Of a stretch of 64,000 bases of DNA, positions 20,763 to 29,569 are shown piece by piece. This DNA is from a virus. Every line of letters starts with the position of its first letter. The stretch's first letter is position 1. The notes under the pieces were generated by a model. It had not been told where the DNA came from. It made no database searches and worked only from the letters and a program-made list of their open reading frames with translations. The DNA lies in IMG/VR virus record IMGVR_UViG_3300042114_000045, positions 1 to 64,000 of that record, one strand, 5' to 3'. Position numbers and translations under genes: made by a program.

Positions 20763-22849
20763 TAAAATAACTTCCCTATTCTTATTCTCTCAACACCGCT
20801 ACTAAGTATACTAATACCATCTTTATCAAGATACATACCACTAGCACCAGGTTTCCACGTACCATTTGTTTCCTTTAACGTACCACCAAACACAAGTTCA
20901 TTCGTAGATATTTTACCGCCAGATATAGTCGTAACATTAGACATATCAGAGTTTGCTTTAGCACCAGTGTTAGTTACACCACCACCTATGTCTATACTTT
21001 TTATTTTAATTGAACTACCACTGTTTACTAGTGAAAACTTAACATTCTTAATTCTTGTATTGACTGAACGCCATGCTCCAGTCATAGGTATATCTAAGGA
21101 TACCCATCTATTACATTGGTCTGTTGTCAGTGTAGTAACCTTACTTCCTGTAGCATTAGTAACAAATAAACCACTTGCTGCATCATAACACTCTGTTGTA
21201 TACTCAATATTTCCTTTAAATGAAGCTAAGTTAGAGCATACAATAAGTCTAATAGTAGGATTTTCAAATCCACATACGTTTACTTGACTAGCATTAATAT
21301 ACGATGTGCTATTACTAGCAGTTACTAAAGCATACTTACCGTCAATATCACCAGCTGAAGCTGTCATACCAGTAACGGTTGTGTCTACCTTTGTTATGTT
21401 ACCACTATACAACGACGGGTCAACACCTTCAAATGTTACGTTGTAACTAGTACCAAACGTAGGTGAAACTGTAAATGGACTTGTATCAGTATTAGTGAAA
21501 TCAACTACGCCATTAAATTTTATCTTATTTGGGTGCCCTTGAATACCATCTGAAACTACGGTGAATGCACTGCTAAACGCTGCATTATCAGTTGTACTCT
21601 CGCCATTAGTAAGAATAAAGCAGTTAGCAGCTATTTTAAACACACTACTACTATCGCTACCGTCATACATAGACCAACCTGTTATAGCTCCATTAGACCC
21701 TTTGATAAGTTTCTCAGAGTATGCTGCCCATCCAATTATACTTTTAGCACAACCACAAGTAGCATAATCAGTACTAACATTTGCTGCATCATCTGAAGCA
21801 CCAAGTATAGTTCCGTTAAATAATTTTATTTTATGTAACTTAGGATCAATTTCTCCGATACTTACTGGGTAAGTTGTAGTGGTATCTACCCATATATCAT
21901 ATTTCTTTAGGCTAGCAATACTAGGAGAAACAGAACAACTGATAACTTTTCTATTAGCTAAATACTTAGCGTCACTAGCAAGTTCACCAATAGGTACAAC
22001 AGCAGTGTTAATACAAGTATCAACATAGGTACACGCACCGTTATCTAACGGTAACCAACCAATAGCACTACCGGCAAATCTATATGTAGTATTGTTATTA
22101 AAACATAGTACACCAATAGGAGGATTGGCTTCACCATTTATAGTCCATAGAGGATGAGAACTACTCCATTCTCTTTGTACCCCAGCAAATATACCATCAA
22201 CAGATGACAAACTAGTTGAGAATCCACCAATACATGTACCTAAGCAATCTATCTTATCTACTAACAAATCTTGATTTGTAACTACTGAGTTGTAGCTACT
22301 AGTGTAATCAACTATATTACCTTCGACATTCTGTAACCTATCCATAGTGCTTTGAAATGCATTTGTTATACTGAGAGGATTACCATTAGTATCTGTTAAT
22401 GTGCTAATCCTTGCATTACTAAAATCAGTATTAAGAATGTAAGCTTCAGGTATTTTATCACCATCTACGTCTTTAGCGATGTAACTAGCATCCAACGTAG
22501 ATAATATCCTATTTGATAGAATACCATCAGGTGACATAATACAGTTATCAATATAAGCACAAGTATTAACGATAGCTACGTCTCTTCCTCTAAACTCGTC
22601 CAGTAGACAGTTTTGTAGTGTACTAATACTAACATAGTCGCATAATATGTGAGCTGGTATATCATAGTGTATATAAGCACTAGCTTGGTATGGAGTTATT
22701 GTAAATGCATCATTAGCACCAAGAGTAGTTTTACAAGCGATTGTACTGGCATCAATATTAGTATCAGTTATAACTATACTAGTTTGTGTGTCAGCATACC
22801 CCAACTCTAGTCTATCAGCAGTTAGTACTTCTAAGTAACCTACTGCCAT
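20762..22849 (-). CDS. Tail-tip protein resembling the C-terminal part of J-like/DUF1983 proteins
   Basis: 695 residues. The middle (residues about 380-460: GSNGAITGWSMYDG, FKIAANCFILTNG, AFTVVSDG, NKIKFNGVVDF) has the repeated beta pattern of phage tail-tip J-like/DUF1983 proteins. The end (TISGGKISTNELVF, GMYLDKDGISIL) matches the way such proteins close. About 18 cysteines. AAGGATG precedes the ATG. It probably forms part of the host-contacting tip together with the coupled 1,183-residue protein. Confidence 0.7.
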   Translation of the reverse strand: MAVGYLEVLTADRLELGYADTQTSIVITDTNIDASTIACKTTLGANDAFTITPYQASAYIHYDIPAHILCDYVSISTLQNCLLDEFRGRDVAIVNTCAYIDNCIMSPDGILSNRILSTLDASYIAKDVDGDKIPEAYILNTDFSNARISTLTDTNGNPLSITNAFQSTMDRLQNVEGNIVDYTSSYNSVVTNQDLLVDKIDCLGTCIGGFSTSLSSVDGIFAGVQREWSSSHPLWTINGEANPPIGVLCFNNNTTYRFAGSAIGWLPLDNGACTYVDTCINTAVVPIGELASDAKYLANRKVISCSVSPSIASLKKYDIWVDTTTTYPVSIGEIDPKLHKIKLFNGTILGASDDAANVSTDYATCGCAKSIIGWAAYSEKLIKGSNGAITGWSMYDGSDSSSVFKIAANCFILTNGESTTDNAAFSSAFTVVSDGIQGHPNKIKFNGVVDFTNTDTSPFTVSPTFGTSYNVTFEGVDPSLYSGNITKVDTTVTGMTASAGDIDGKYALVTASNSTSYINASQVNVCGFENPTIRLIVCSNLASFKGNIEYTTECYDAASGLFVTNATGSKVTTLTTDQCNRWVSLDIPMTGAWRSVNTRIKNVKFSLVNSGSSIKIKSIDIGGGVTNTGAKANSDMSNVTTISGGKISTNELVFGGTLKETNGTWKPGASGMYLDKDGISILSSGVERIRIGKLF

Positions 22850-22850
22850 A

Positions 22851-23654
22851 TTACATCCTTACCGCTAGGTTTCCTCTTAGTATTCTCATCTCTCTACTAG
22901 AAGTATTGCTTGTTATTCCTCGTAAGGCATCTGTAAATTTTTCATATAAAGTTATTACATAGTAGTAGTTAAATACTGTATCGAAAGGATCAGAAGTATT
23001 ACCTGTTCGTATTTTCATTATGTCACTACTTTCAATATTAATAACACATTCACCATTAAACAGATCACTACCTTTATACTCTTCGTCAAATCGTTTTACA
23101 ATTACACCTAAACTAGGTTGTACTGCAGTCCAGTTAGCAGGTGTTGCACTAATATCAGCAATAGTTTTGTTACTACCAGAAGTATTTTTGAAAATAACAC
23201 CAGATGAACTATCAACTACTGTTTCTTCTGCGGCCACTTCTTGAACACCGTTAGTCGATGTTTTAACATATGTAGCAGCTGTAATAGCGTTACCATCACG
23301 TTTCCACACAGCTACATTATCATAGTCCGTGTCAATTACTACATCTACGGGTGCTGCAGTTATGTTCTTGTACGCTACCATTTCGTTAGTGTCATAAACT
23401 TTTTCTCCAATACCAACGGTACCTACTTCACCCTTAAGATACTTACAATCATGTCTCTTACCATTTTTGTGGAATATTTGTAGTACCCATCCCCAAGCTT
23501 CATCAAGGTATTCGGCTGGTTTTGTAACAGGAACTCCATTACCTATATAACCAGATAAGTTACGATTTAGTAAACCATCATCTTCTTTTATTTTAAGAAT
23601 TAATCGATAGTCACTACCTTTTTCTAGAATTATTTTTTTATCTGCTGCTGTCAT
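22851..23654 (-). CDS. Baseplate-like or tail adaptor protein
   Basis: 267 residues, no cysteine beyond two, starting with a polar helix and then beta-rich. The opening KIILEKGSDYRLILKIKEDDG and the closing MRILRGNLAVRM are the framing of small upper-baseplate-like Ig-type proteins found in front of tail-tip genes. A role as tip adaptor is inferred. AAGGA lies before the ATG. Confidence 0.6.
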   Translation of the reverse strand: MTAADKKIILEKGSDYRLILKIKEDDGLLNRNLSGYIGNGVPVTKPAEYLDEAWGWVLQIFHKNGKRHDCKYLKGEVGTVGIGEKVYDTNEMVAYKNITAAPVDVVIDTDYDNVAVWKRDGNAITAATYVKTSTNGVQEVAAEETVVDSSSGVIFKNTSGSNKTIADISATPANWTAVQPSLGVIVKRFDEEYKGSDLFNGECVINIESSDIMKIRTGNTSDPFDTVFNYYYVITLYEKFTDALRGITSNTSSREMRILRGNLAVRM

Positions 23655-23662
23655 ATTAATCC

Positions 23663-24169
23663 TTATTTACTTAGCATACTAGGAAGTTTGCTAAGTTTTA
23701 CTTTAGCTTCTTCTACAAGCATCTGTCTCTCAACAATACCTAGTCTATTAACATTAGGAGTACTCGTAGCTGTACCATTTATATAATCTACGGTTACGTC
23801 TACTGGGAAGTTACTTTCTAGTTGTAGTTTTTTTGATAAAACATCGATTTGTGTTGCTATCTTTTGTAGTAGTTTAATTTCATTATCTACGCGTATACCA
23901 TCAATTTGCGCTTCTACTAACTTTTCTTGTAGTGCATACTGTATACTTTGAGTTATTACTGTTTGTAAACTACCTAAGTAAACATCAGCGTATTTGTTAT
24001 CATCAATACGACCATTGTCATACTGTATAGAAGTAGCATCATTTATTACTTGTATAAGTTTATCTAGTATACCTGGAGTTTGTCCTGCGTCTAAAGTCCA
24101 TGCATATTGGTTATCTACTAGAGCTTTATGTCCGACACTTATATCTTCTATGGTGATATTTGTTGCCAT
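23663..24169 (-). CDS. Late structural protein (helical)
   Basis: 168 residues, helical, with a Gln/Lys/Leu-rich centre (VEAQIDGIRVDNEIKLLQKI) that resembles small tail-completion or connector proteins. AAGGATAATTA then ATG. Eight bases separate it from the next gene. No family recognised. Confidence 0.65.
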   Translation of the reverse strand: MATNITIEDISVGHKALVDNQYAWTLDAGQTPGILDKLIQVINDATSIQYDNGRIDDNKYADVYLGSLQTVITQSIQYALQEKLVEAQIDGIRVDNEIKLLQKIATQIDVLSKKLQLESNFPVDVTVDYINGTATSTPNVNRLGIVERQMLVEEAKVKLSKLPSMLSK

Positions 24170-24282
24170 TAATTATCCTTACTATCATATTTATATAGTA
24201 TAGTACAATAATATAGCTTAAGATTTGTTTTAAAGTGGGAAGTTGTATATTAAGGTAATTGGTAAGCTATGCAGCCAAAGGG

Positions 24283-24801
24283 CTACATACTACCAGCGTC
24301 AGAGACAGAGAATCTACTTCTCATGTGAACTTCACTTAAACCTGTTTGTGGGTTTAGTGTGTGTTGTGGAATCATAATTTCTTTAAGAACATCGAGATGC
24401 CCTTGTCTTACTTCAACAGGTAAGTTAAGAGGTAGTACCATAGTACCAAGGTCATAAAACTCATTAGAGCAGTTAACTGTAAATGAATTTGTTTTGTTAT
24501 TTGTTCTTTGATCATTATCAACGATATAAACAACTCTTGTTTTTCTTGCAGCAGCTTCTAACTGTGCAGCAACTTCTCTCATCGACATTACTCGTTTTTC
24601 AGCAGATATAATACCAGCTTTAACTACATCTAGACCTGAGTCTTCAGCAATTTCTGTTTTAACAGTGTGTACTATTCCAGTTTCTTGTGATTCATAAAAA
24701 GCATCAATTTTTTCCTTGAGTTTTAACTCTCCGATATTCTTACTATAAACTATACCTAGTTCATCAGCTTCTTTTTTTAGTTCTTCTATTTTGTCGTTCA
24801 T
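24283..24801 (-). CDS. HeH/LEM-like N-terminal domain protein downstream of the capsid gene
   Basis: 172 residues. Residues 1-34 (LKKEADELGIVYSKNIGELKLKEKI) follow the pattern of HeH/LEM-type two-helix domains often seen in head proteins; the rest ends with a conserved-looking beta part (DLGTMVLPLNLPVEVRQGHL) that recalls proteins encoded just after N4-like capsid genes. It is probably a head decoration or completion protein. An AAGGA lies nine bases before the ATG. Confidence 0.6.
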   Translation of the reverse strand: MNDKIEELKKEADELGIVYSKNIGELKLKEKIDAFYESQETGIVHTVKTEIAEDSGLDVVKAGIISAEKRVMSMREVAAQLEAAARKTRVVYIVDNDQRTNNKTNSFTVNCSNEFYDLGTMVLPLNLPVEVRQGHLDVLKEIMIPQHTLNPQTGLSEVHMRSRFSVSDAGSM

Positions 24802-24869
24802 TTCTAATTCCTTATTGGTTTTTTAGTTATTTTACTAATAGTAGTATTATAGGGTAAGTTGTATTAAGA

Positions 24870-24883
24870 GAGGCTTAAGCCTC
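24870..24883 (-). terminator. Hairpin after the capsid gene
   Basis: GAGGC-TTAA-GCCTC palindrome 16-29 bases after the capsid stop codon, followed on the minus strand by a short TCTTAAT. The U-run is weak, so it may be an attenuator or 3' stabiliser of the capsid mRNA. Confidence 0.45.
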
Positions 24884-24898
24884 ACTCAACGTCTAGGC

Positions 24899-26128
24899 TT
24901 ATTTAGAAGCTAGTACGTCTACTCTTAATAGTTTTTCTTCTTCAAGGATAATTCCAGCGTACCAGAAGTTATAAGAGAAGAAACCTTGTGTTCCGTATGG
25001 GTTGATTAGCTCAACTTGCTCAGGAGATTTGCTGTTAAACTTGATTTTATCGTTACCTTTAAGACCAACAGTTGCGAATGCACCTTGAGTTGGGTAAAGG
25101 ATTGGGAATACGTCAAAGTATGTTCCAGCAACAGCACCTAAACCTCTAGCAGCTACAGCAGCAGCATTGTCAGCAAAAGTTGTAGCACTTAAAGAACCTG
25201 TGTATCCAGCTGTAACCTCAGCACCTTTACCGTAGTAAACAACAGCTTGTTCAGCTTCAACGAAAATAGTTTCGTGCATTGAACCAACTTCACCTTGTAC
25301 ATATGTACCAGCATCAGCATATTTGTGAACAGGTGTAAACACGTATTCTTTCTCATATCCTGTACCTCTTGTTAAGTTCTCAAGGTCAGCTTTAACATCA
25401 GCACCAATTACAGCATAGAATGCTTTAGCAACTGTTTTTGTATCAATTTTTGTTGAACCAGTAACCATTGAACTTGTTTTTTTAGCTCTGTTTCTAACAA
25501 GTTTTCTACTTGCAGCTCTGATAAGGTCGTAAGAAACTTTCCATGAAGCATCTGCAGCACCAAGAGCATCAACACCTGTACCTAACGTAGCCATACTTGA
25601 AGCAGCACCTGCATACATTTTAGTAGTTGTACTTAACAAATCCATTTGAATTAAGTCTTCGTATCTAACGTTAGCTAATTCACCTAGTTCTTCTCTATAT
25701 TTAACTTGGATAAAATCCTCTGAAAACATATCTACTTCATCAGTAAAGTCCATCATTTCACCATATCTAGCGAAGCTAGTATCGAATGTAACTTTTTGTA
25801 ATGATCTTTTGTTTTGTGCACCTGCACCTTCACTTAATCCAGCACTCGCTAAAGCAGCAGATACAGCATCAGCACTTCTTGCAGTCATAAAACCTTTTGC
25901 AGCAAAATCACCATCAGTAGCTAAGTTTCTATCATACATATGTAAGAACTTACTAATTTTAAATGTTTTACCCATATTCAATGGCATAGATTTTCTATCC
26001 GCGAATTGTCCATAAACTTCAACTCTGTTTGCTGCTTTAATACCAGCCCTGTCATAAAAATGCGTTATCGTATTAGCACCAGCTGTTGCTGTTGTTGTAC
26101 CATTACCGTATACGTTTGTTATTGCCAT
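24899..26128 (-). CDS. Major capsid protein
   Basis: 409 residues, the usual size of N4-like capsid proteins (HK97 fold expected). The pattern DFTDEVDMFSED followed by a long helix (YREELGELANVRYEDLIQMDLL) and the closing GYFSYNFWYAGIILEEEKLLRVDV are typical of this family. It has no cysteine. It follows an acidic scaffold-like gene and is followed by a strong hairpin. A good AAGGA site precedes the ATG. Confidence 0.88.
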   Translation of the reverse strand: MAITNVYGNGTTTATAGANTITHFYDRAGIKAANRVEVYGQFADRKSMPLNMGKTFKISKFLHMYDRNLATDGDFAAKGFMTARSADAVSAALASAGLSEGAGAQNKRSLQKVTFDTSFARYGEMMDFTDEVDMFSEDFIQVKYREELGELANVRYEDLIQMDLLSTTTKMYAGAASSMATLGTGVDALGAADASWKVSYDLIRAASRKLVRNRAKKTSSMVTGSTKIDTKTVAKAFYAVIGADVKADLENLTRGTGYEKEYVFTPVHKYADAGTYVQGEVGSMHETIFVEAEQAVVYYGKGAEVTAGYTGSLSATTFADNAAAVAARGLGAVAGTYFDVFPILYPTQGAFATVGLKGNDKIKFNSKSPEQVELINPYGTQGFFSYNFWYAGIILEEEKLLRVDVLASK

Positions 26129-26169
26129 GTGTTTTCCTTATTTGGTTATATCTTTCTCTAACGAGAAGG

Positions 26170-27324
26170 CTAGTATTTAGCCTGTAACTCGTTATACCAC
26201 GCATCGTAGCTTTCTTCTGAATCGTCTAGATAATCTACAATTGTCTTACCAGCTTTCGCTTTGGTAGGAACAGCAGCCTTTCTAGCTTCAGCAGCAGCTT
26301 TCGTTGCATTTCTACTTTCCGTTTGTTTCTTAACTTCTGCAATTCTGTCAACAACAGGAGCTACAGCAACTACTTTTGGTACTACTGGTGCAACCTGTGC
26401 TTTCTGTGCGTTAAGAGTAGCAAAGTTGTTAATCGCTTTATTGTTGTGGTACTTAGTACCAGCTTCTATAAAGTACTCTAAGTCACTTTTAATTCCATCA
26501 TCTAAAGCTTTTAACTTCTGTGCTTCTGCATACACAAACTTATAGTCACCGTTTTTAACATCAACATGTAGACTCTCAATAAGCTTAGGGTTTTTAAAGA
26601 ATTCTGTTCTAGAACGTTCATCCCATTTATTTGCTATGATATCAGCTGTTATACCGAAATCAGCATCTCCCTCAAACTTTGATACTACATCTTGAATAGC
26701 TATCTCCGTATCATCTCGACCATAATTCTTTGGCTGATAATTAATGTTATCTGTGTCTAATTCGAGGGCATCAACGCCAGTTCGTTTCATTACACTTGCA
26801 ATAGCATTCTTATCGCCCTTAAGTACATCTATGAAAAGATTAACATCGTCATGTGTTAAACCATTATCTTTCAGCGCGCTTATGGTTTTTCTCCAAGGAG
26901 AAATCTCTTGCATTTTCTTCGTATAATCCATTGCTTTTGGAGCTAGTTGTAACAACTCAGGTAGTTCAAAATCGAACTCTTGTCCATTTGCTTTAACTTT
27001 ATACTTTTGTACTTCTTGTACCTTTGGTTCTTCTATCGTTACTACTTCTTCTACTGGTTCAGCAATTTCCCCGTCAGGATCTACTGAGGCATCATCATTA
27101 ACAACTACAGGGTCATTTTGTGTACTATTATCATCGGAGTCCTCACCGGGTTGTTCCAATTCTTCTTCTTCTTCTTCGTACTCAATTTCTTCTTCTATCT
27201 CTTCTACTGGATCTTCATCCATGTCATTCTGTAATTCTGCCACACCTGAACTTAATTCTTCCTTAGCCGCATAAAAAGCTACTTCTAGCTCTTCATCTGT
27301 CATATCATATATACTTTTTGACAT
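26170..27324 (-). CDS. Scaffold-like protein
   Basis: 384 residues, immediately upstream of the capsid gene. Residues 35-115 are extremely acidic (Glu/Asp runs), the centre is helical, and residues 320-365 are Ala/Lys-rich. This acid N-terminus/basic C-terminus layout is usual for phage scaffolds, which line the procapsid and leave or are degraded. No protease motif is seen. Confidence 0.75.
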   Translation of the reverse strand: MSKSIYDMTDEELEVAFYAAKEELSSGVAELQNDMDEDPVEEIEEEIEYEEEEEELEQPGEDSDDNSTQNDPVVVNDDASVDPDGEIAEPVEEVVTIEEPKVQEVQKYKVKANGQEFDFELPELLQLAPKAMDYTKKMQEISPWRKTISALKDNGLTHDDVNLFIDVLKGDKNAIASVMKRTGVDALELDTDNINYQPKNYGRDDTEIAIQDVVSKFEGDADFGITADIIANKWDERSRTEFFKNPKLIESLHVDVKNGDYKFVYAEAQKLKALDDGIKSDLEYFIEAGTKYHNNKAINNFATLNAQKAQVAPVVPKVVAVAPVVDRIAEVKKQTESRNATKAAAEARKAAVPTKAKAGKTIVDYLDDSEESYDAWYNELQAKY

Positions 27325-27327
27325 ATA

Positions 27328-27648
27328 TTACTCCTGACCGAATTCCGCTTCATAAGCGTCGTCTTCAGCGATTGATCCTATATTCTTAATAGTAATAAAG
27401 TGGTCTTGTAAATGGCTGATAGCAATAAGTGCTTCCATAACATCAGGTCTTGCACCAGATCTTTTTATATCATCTCTAGCAAGTAAGCTAACTTTTCTAG
27501 CTGCAGCTTCTGTGAAATAACCAGTTAATATAAGTGTTTTAAAGTCTTCGTTTTGCTCTAATCTTTTCAACGCTTCAAACTGTCTTACCCAGTATGTTTG
27601 TTCTCTTGTTTCTAATTCTACTTCTTCGTTTTCCGTTTGGTTAGTCAT
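27328..27648 (-). CDS. Small late protein between head genes
   Basis: 106 residues, charged and helical, N-terminus very acidic (TENEEVELETREQ). Three bases from the scaffold gene. AAGGAGTCAAT precedes the ATG. Unknown; probably a head-assembly accessory protein. Confidence 0.65.
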   Translation of the reverse strand: MTNQTENEEVELETREQTYWVRQFEALKRLEQNEDFKTLILTGYFTEAAARKVSLLARDDIKRSGARPDVMEALIAISHLQDHFITIKNIGSIAEDDAYEAEFGQE

Positions 27649-27740
27649 ATTGACTCCTTAGTTTTATTGATTTAGTATCTTAATGACCTTAGTCTAAGTT
27701 TACTTATAGTAATAATACTACAAGTATGCTTAATAGTACT

Positions 27741-28100
27741 TTAACTCAACTCTTTCATTTTGTATAAAGTACTTCTGTACAACGCTTGAATTTCTTGAAA
27801 TATGTTACTAATGTATTCATCATCACATTTTTTACATAGATTCTCGAGCATTGTAAGCTGAGTAGTAATTCCAGCAATTGGATCATCTATATCACCTTTC
27901 ATATCTACGAACGGTATATTTAGTTTACCGTATTTTCCTTGCGTAGCTTCAGCCAATGCATCAGCCAAATCTACGATTTCGTCATAAAACTTGTTTAGAG
28001 CTTTATGCTTAGAATAACTACCTGTTTTTAAGTGTGCCATATGTGAGTACGTTCTACTCATAAATAGGACACCTATTATTTTTCCTATACTTTCACTCAT
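27741..28100 (-). CDS. Small helical late protein
   Basis: 119 residues (MSESIGKIIG onward). The upstream in-frame TTG at 28,115 precedes a strong GGGAGGGG site, so the ATG at 28,100 is the start. Helical and charged, with CKKCDD near residue 92. Unknown role in the head region. Confidence 0.65.
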   Translation of the reverse strand: MSESIGKIIGVLFMSRTYSHMAHLKTGSYSKHKALNKFYDEIVDLADALAEATQGKYGKLNIPFVDMKGDIDDPIAGITTQLTMLENLCKKCDDEYISNIFQEIQALYRSTLYKMKELS

Positions 28101-28160
28101 ATTGACCCCTCCCAATTTCTACCTGCAACTCTGTCACTCTTTGCTTGCTCTCTTAATGTA

Positions 28161-28946
28161 TCAAGTAAAGGATTTTTTTTGCATTTCCTGCAGTTTAATA
28201 GTTTTTGATATACTTGGTTCTACAATATTTTTACTAATGTCACTAGCTAATGCTTTTCTTGGGTTGTTAGCTTTAGCTTCATTTATCATCATATCAATAG
28301 CTGCATCACTTTTAACATCTCTAGTAGGTGTTGAATCAACTGCAGTAACTACGTTCGTAGTTGCTTGTTTTGTAACTGGCGTTGAAGCTTTAAACCCACC
28401 GAATAGTTTACCGTTATCATTAGTTACAGATATACCTGCTTTCTTCATTGCAGCAAACGTCTGTGGTCCAAACTTACCATCTAATGTAGCGTTAGGGTCA
28501 TTCTCTTTAAACCCCATACGTTTTTGAATATCGTACACAGTGTCTTTACCTTTAAGCTCAGAGAGTGAGAATGAGTTATCAACTACTGGTTTACTATTAG
28601 ATGGTGTTGAAGGTACTGAAGCTGTTTGTTGTTTAAGTACTGGCTTACCATGAATTCTATTTTTAGCTTCATCACTACCTGCAAATACTGGCTTAAACTT
28701 TCCTTTACTAAGTACATCATTTGCCGTATGTCCATCAGTAAGCCATTTCATAGCTTCATATGTAGACGTAGCTGCAATAATTGGTAATGAAACTTTTTTA
28801 CTTACAGCTTTTATAGCACTTAGTCCTTCACCAGCTCCTTTTGATATTGCTCCAGCTGCCGGAGAATTCGCCATAGACCCAAAGTAGTTTATACCTGATT
28901 TTAGTGTGTTTCTACCAAAGGTACTTAATGCTTCACCATTCCACAT
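28161..28946 (-). CDS. Head-region protein with peptidoglycan-binding-like motif
   Basis: 261 residues. Residues about 137-170 (YDIQKRMGF, LDGKFGPQTFAAMKKAGI) match the PG_binding_1 helix pattern. The N-terminus is glycine/alanine-rich with a possible amphipathic segment, the C-terminus is charged. It lies with small head genes downstream of the portal, so it may be a virion protein that touches peptidoglycan during entry. No catalytic domain is seen. Confidence 0.65.
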   Translation of the reverse strand: MWNGEALSTFGRNTLKSGINYFGSMANSPAAGAISKGAGEGLSAIKAVSKKVSLPIIAATSTYEAMKWLTDGHTANDVLSKGKFKPVFAGSDEAKNRIHGKPVLKQQTASVPSTPSNSKPVVDNSFSLSELKGKDTVYDIQKRMGFKENDPNATLDGKFGPQTFAAMKKAGISVTNDNGKLFGGFKASTPVTKQATTNVVTAVDSTPTRDVKSDAAIDMMINEAKANNPRKALASDISKNIVEPSISKTIKLQEMQKKSFT

Positions 28947-28947
28947 A

Positions 28948-29229
28948 CTAAGCCTTTTTACCTAGGTTAAGTGTTTGTAATAGTTTACTTAAAGCTACTT
29001 GTTCACCAGTTTGTAAACCTTGTTGATGACCAGCTACCATACCTTGTTGTGCACCAATCTTAGCGGCATCAGCCAACTCAGCTTGTTTTACAGCATCAGC
29101 TTGTGCTTTATTATTTTGTGCAACAATACCATCTAAAGCTTTTGCTTTAGCAGCATTAATCTGTGCTTCATTATTAAATGTTTGTTTAAATTTATCGGCA
29201 TTTGCCATTGTTTCTATATATCCAGCCAT
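28948..29229 (-). CDS. Small Ala/Gln-rich head protein
   Basis: 93 residues, Ala/Gln/Lys-rich and fully helical. Directly adjacent to both neighbours (1-base gaps). Probably a small head or neck component; not recognised. Confidence 0.65.
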   Translation of the reverse strand: MAGYIETMANADKFKQTFNNEAQINAAKAKALDGIVAQNNKAQADAVKQAELADAAKIGAQQGMVAGHQQGLQTGEQVALSKLLQTLNLGKKA

Positions 29230-29230
29230 A

Positions 29231-29515
29231 TTACGCTCCCATCTTACTTAAACTTAAAGGTTGTACTTGTTGTTGTTGTGCAGTATCTGCAGCGACGTCA
29301 GTAGTTTGTCCTTGACCTTGAACTTCTTGTCCTTGACCTTGCTGAATCATCTGTACAGCATATTCAATTATTTCTTTTGGAACACCCATTTGAGCTAACT
29401 CATCAGGAGTATGCCCTTGTTGTAACATCTGTATAACTTGCATCAGAAGTTCTTTCATCTTTGCTTCGTCCATACCACCAGTTCCTGATGCACTTAATCC
29501 TTGTTGTTCTTCCAT
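29231..29515 (-). CDS. Small Gln/Met-rich head protein
   Basis: 94 residues, Gln/Met/Glu-rich (around MKELLMQVIQMLQQG and a GQGQEVQGQGQ tract near 70). Such short Q-rich proteins often follow portal genes in podoviruses. Preceded by AAGGAATTAGT and by a promoter-like sequence at 29,541-29,568. Confidence 0.65.
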   Translation of the reverse strand: MEEQQGLSASGTGGMDEAKMKELLMQVIQMLQQGHTPDELAQMGVPKEIIEYAVQMIQQGQGQEVQGQGQTTDVAADTAQQQQVQPLSLSKMGA

Positions 29516-29540
29516 ACTAATTCCTTAATCTTTTATATTT

Positions 29541-29568
29541 ATTATAGCAAACGCACTATTAATGACAA
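29541..29568 (-). promoter_or_regulatory. Sigma70-like promoter
   Basis: Minus strand: TTGTCA, a 16-base spacer, then TATAAT, with TG in the extended -10 position. It begins just after the portal stop codon and would drive the small head genes, scaffold and capsid. The best sigma70 match found in the late region. Confidence 0.6.
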
Positions 29569-29569
29569 C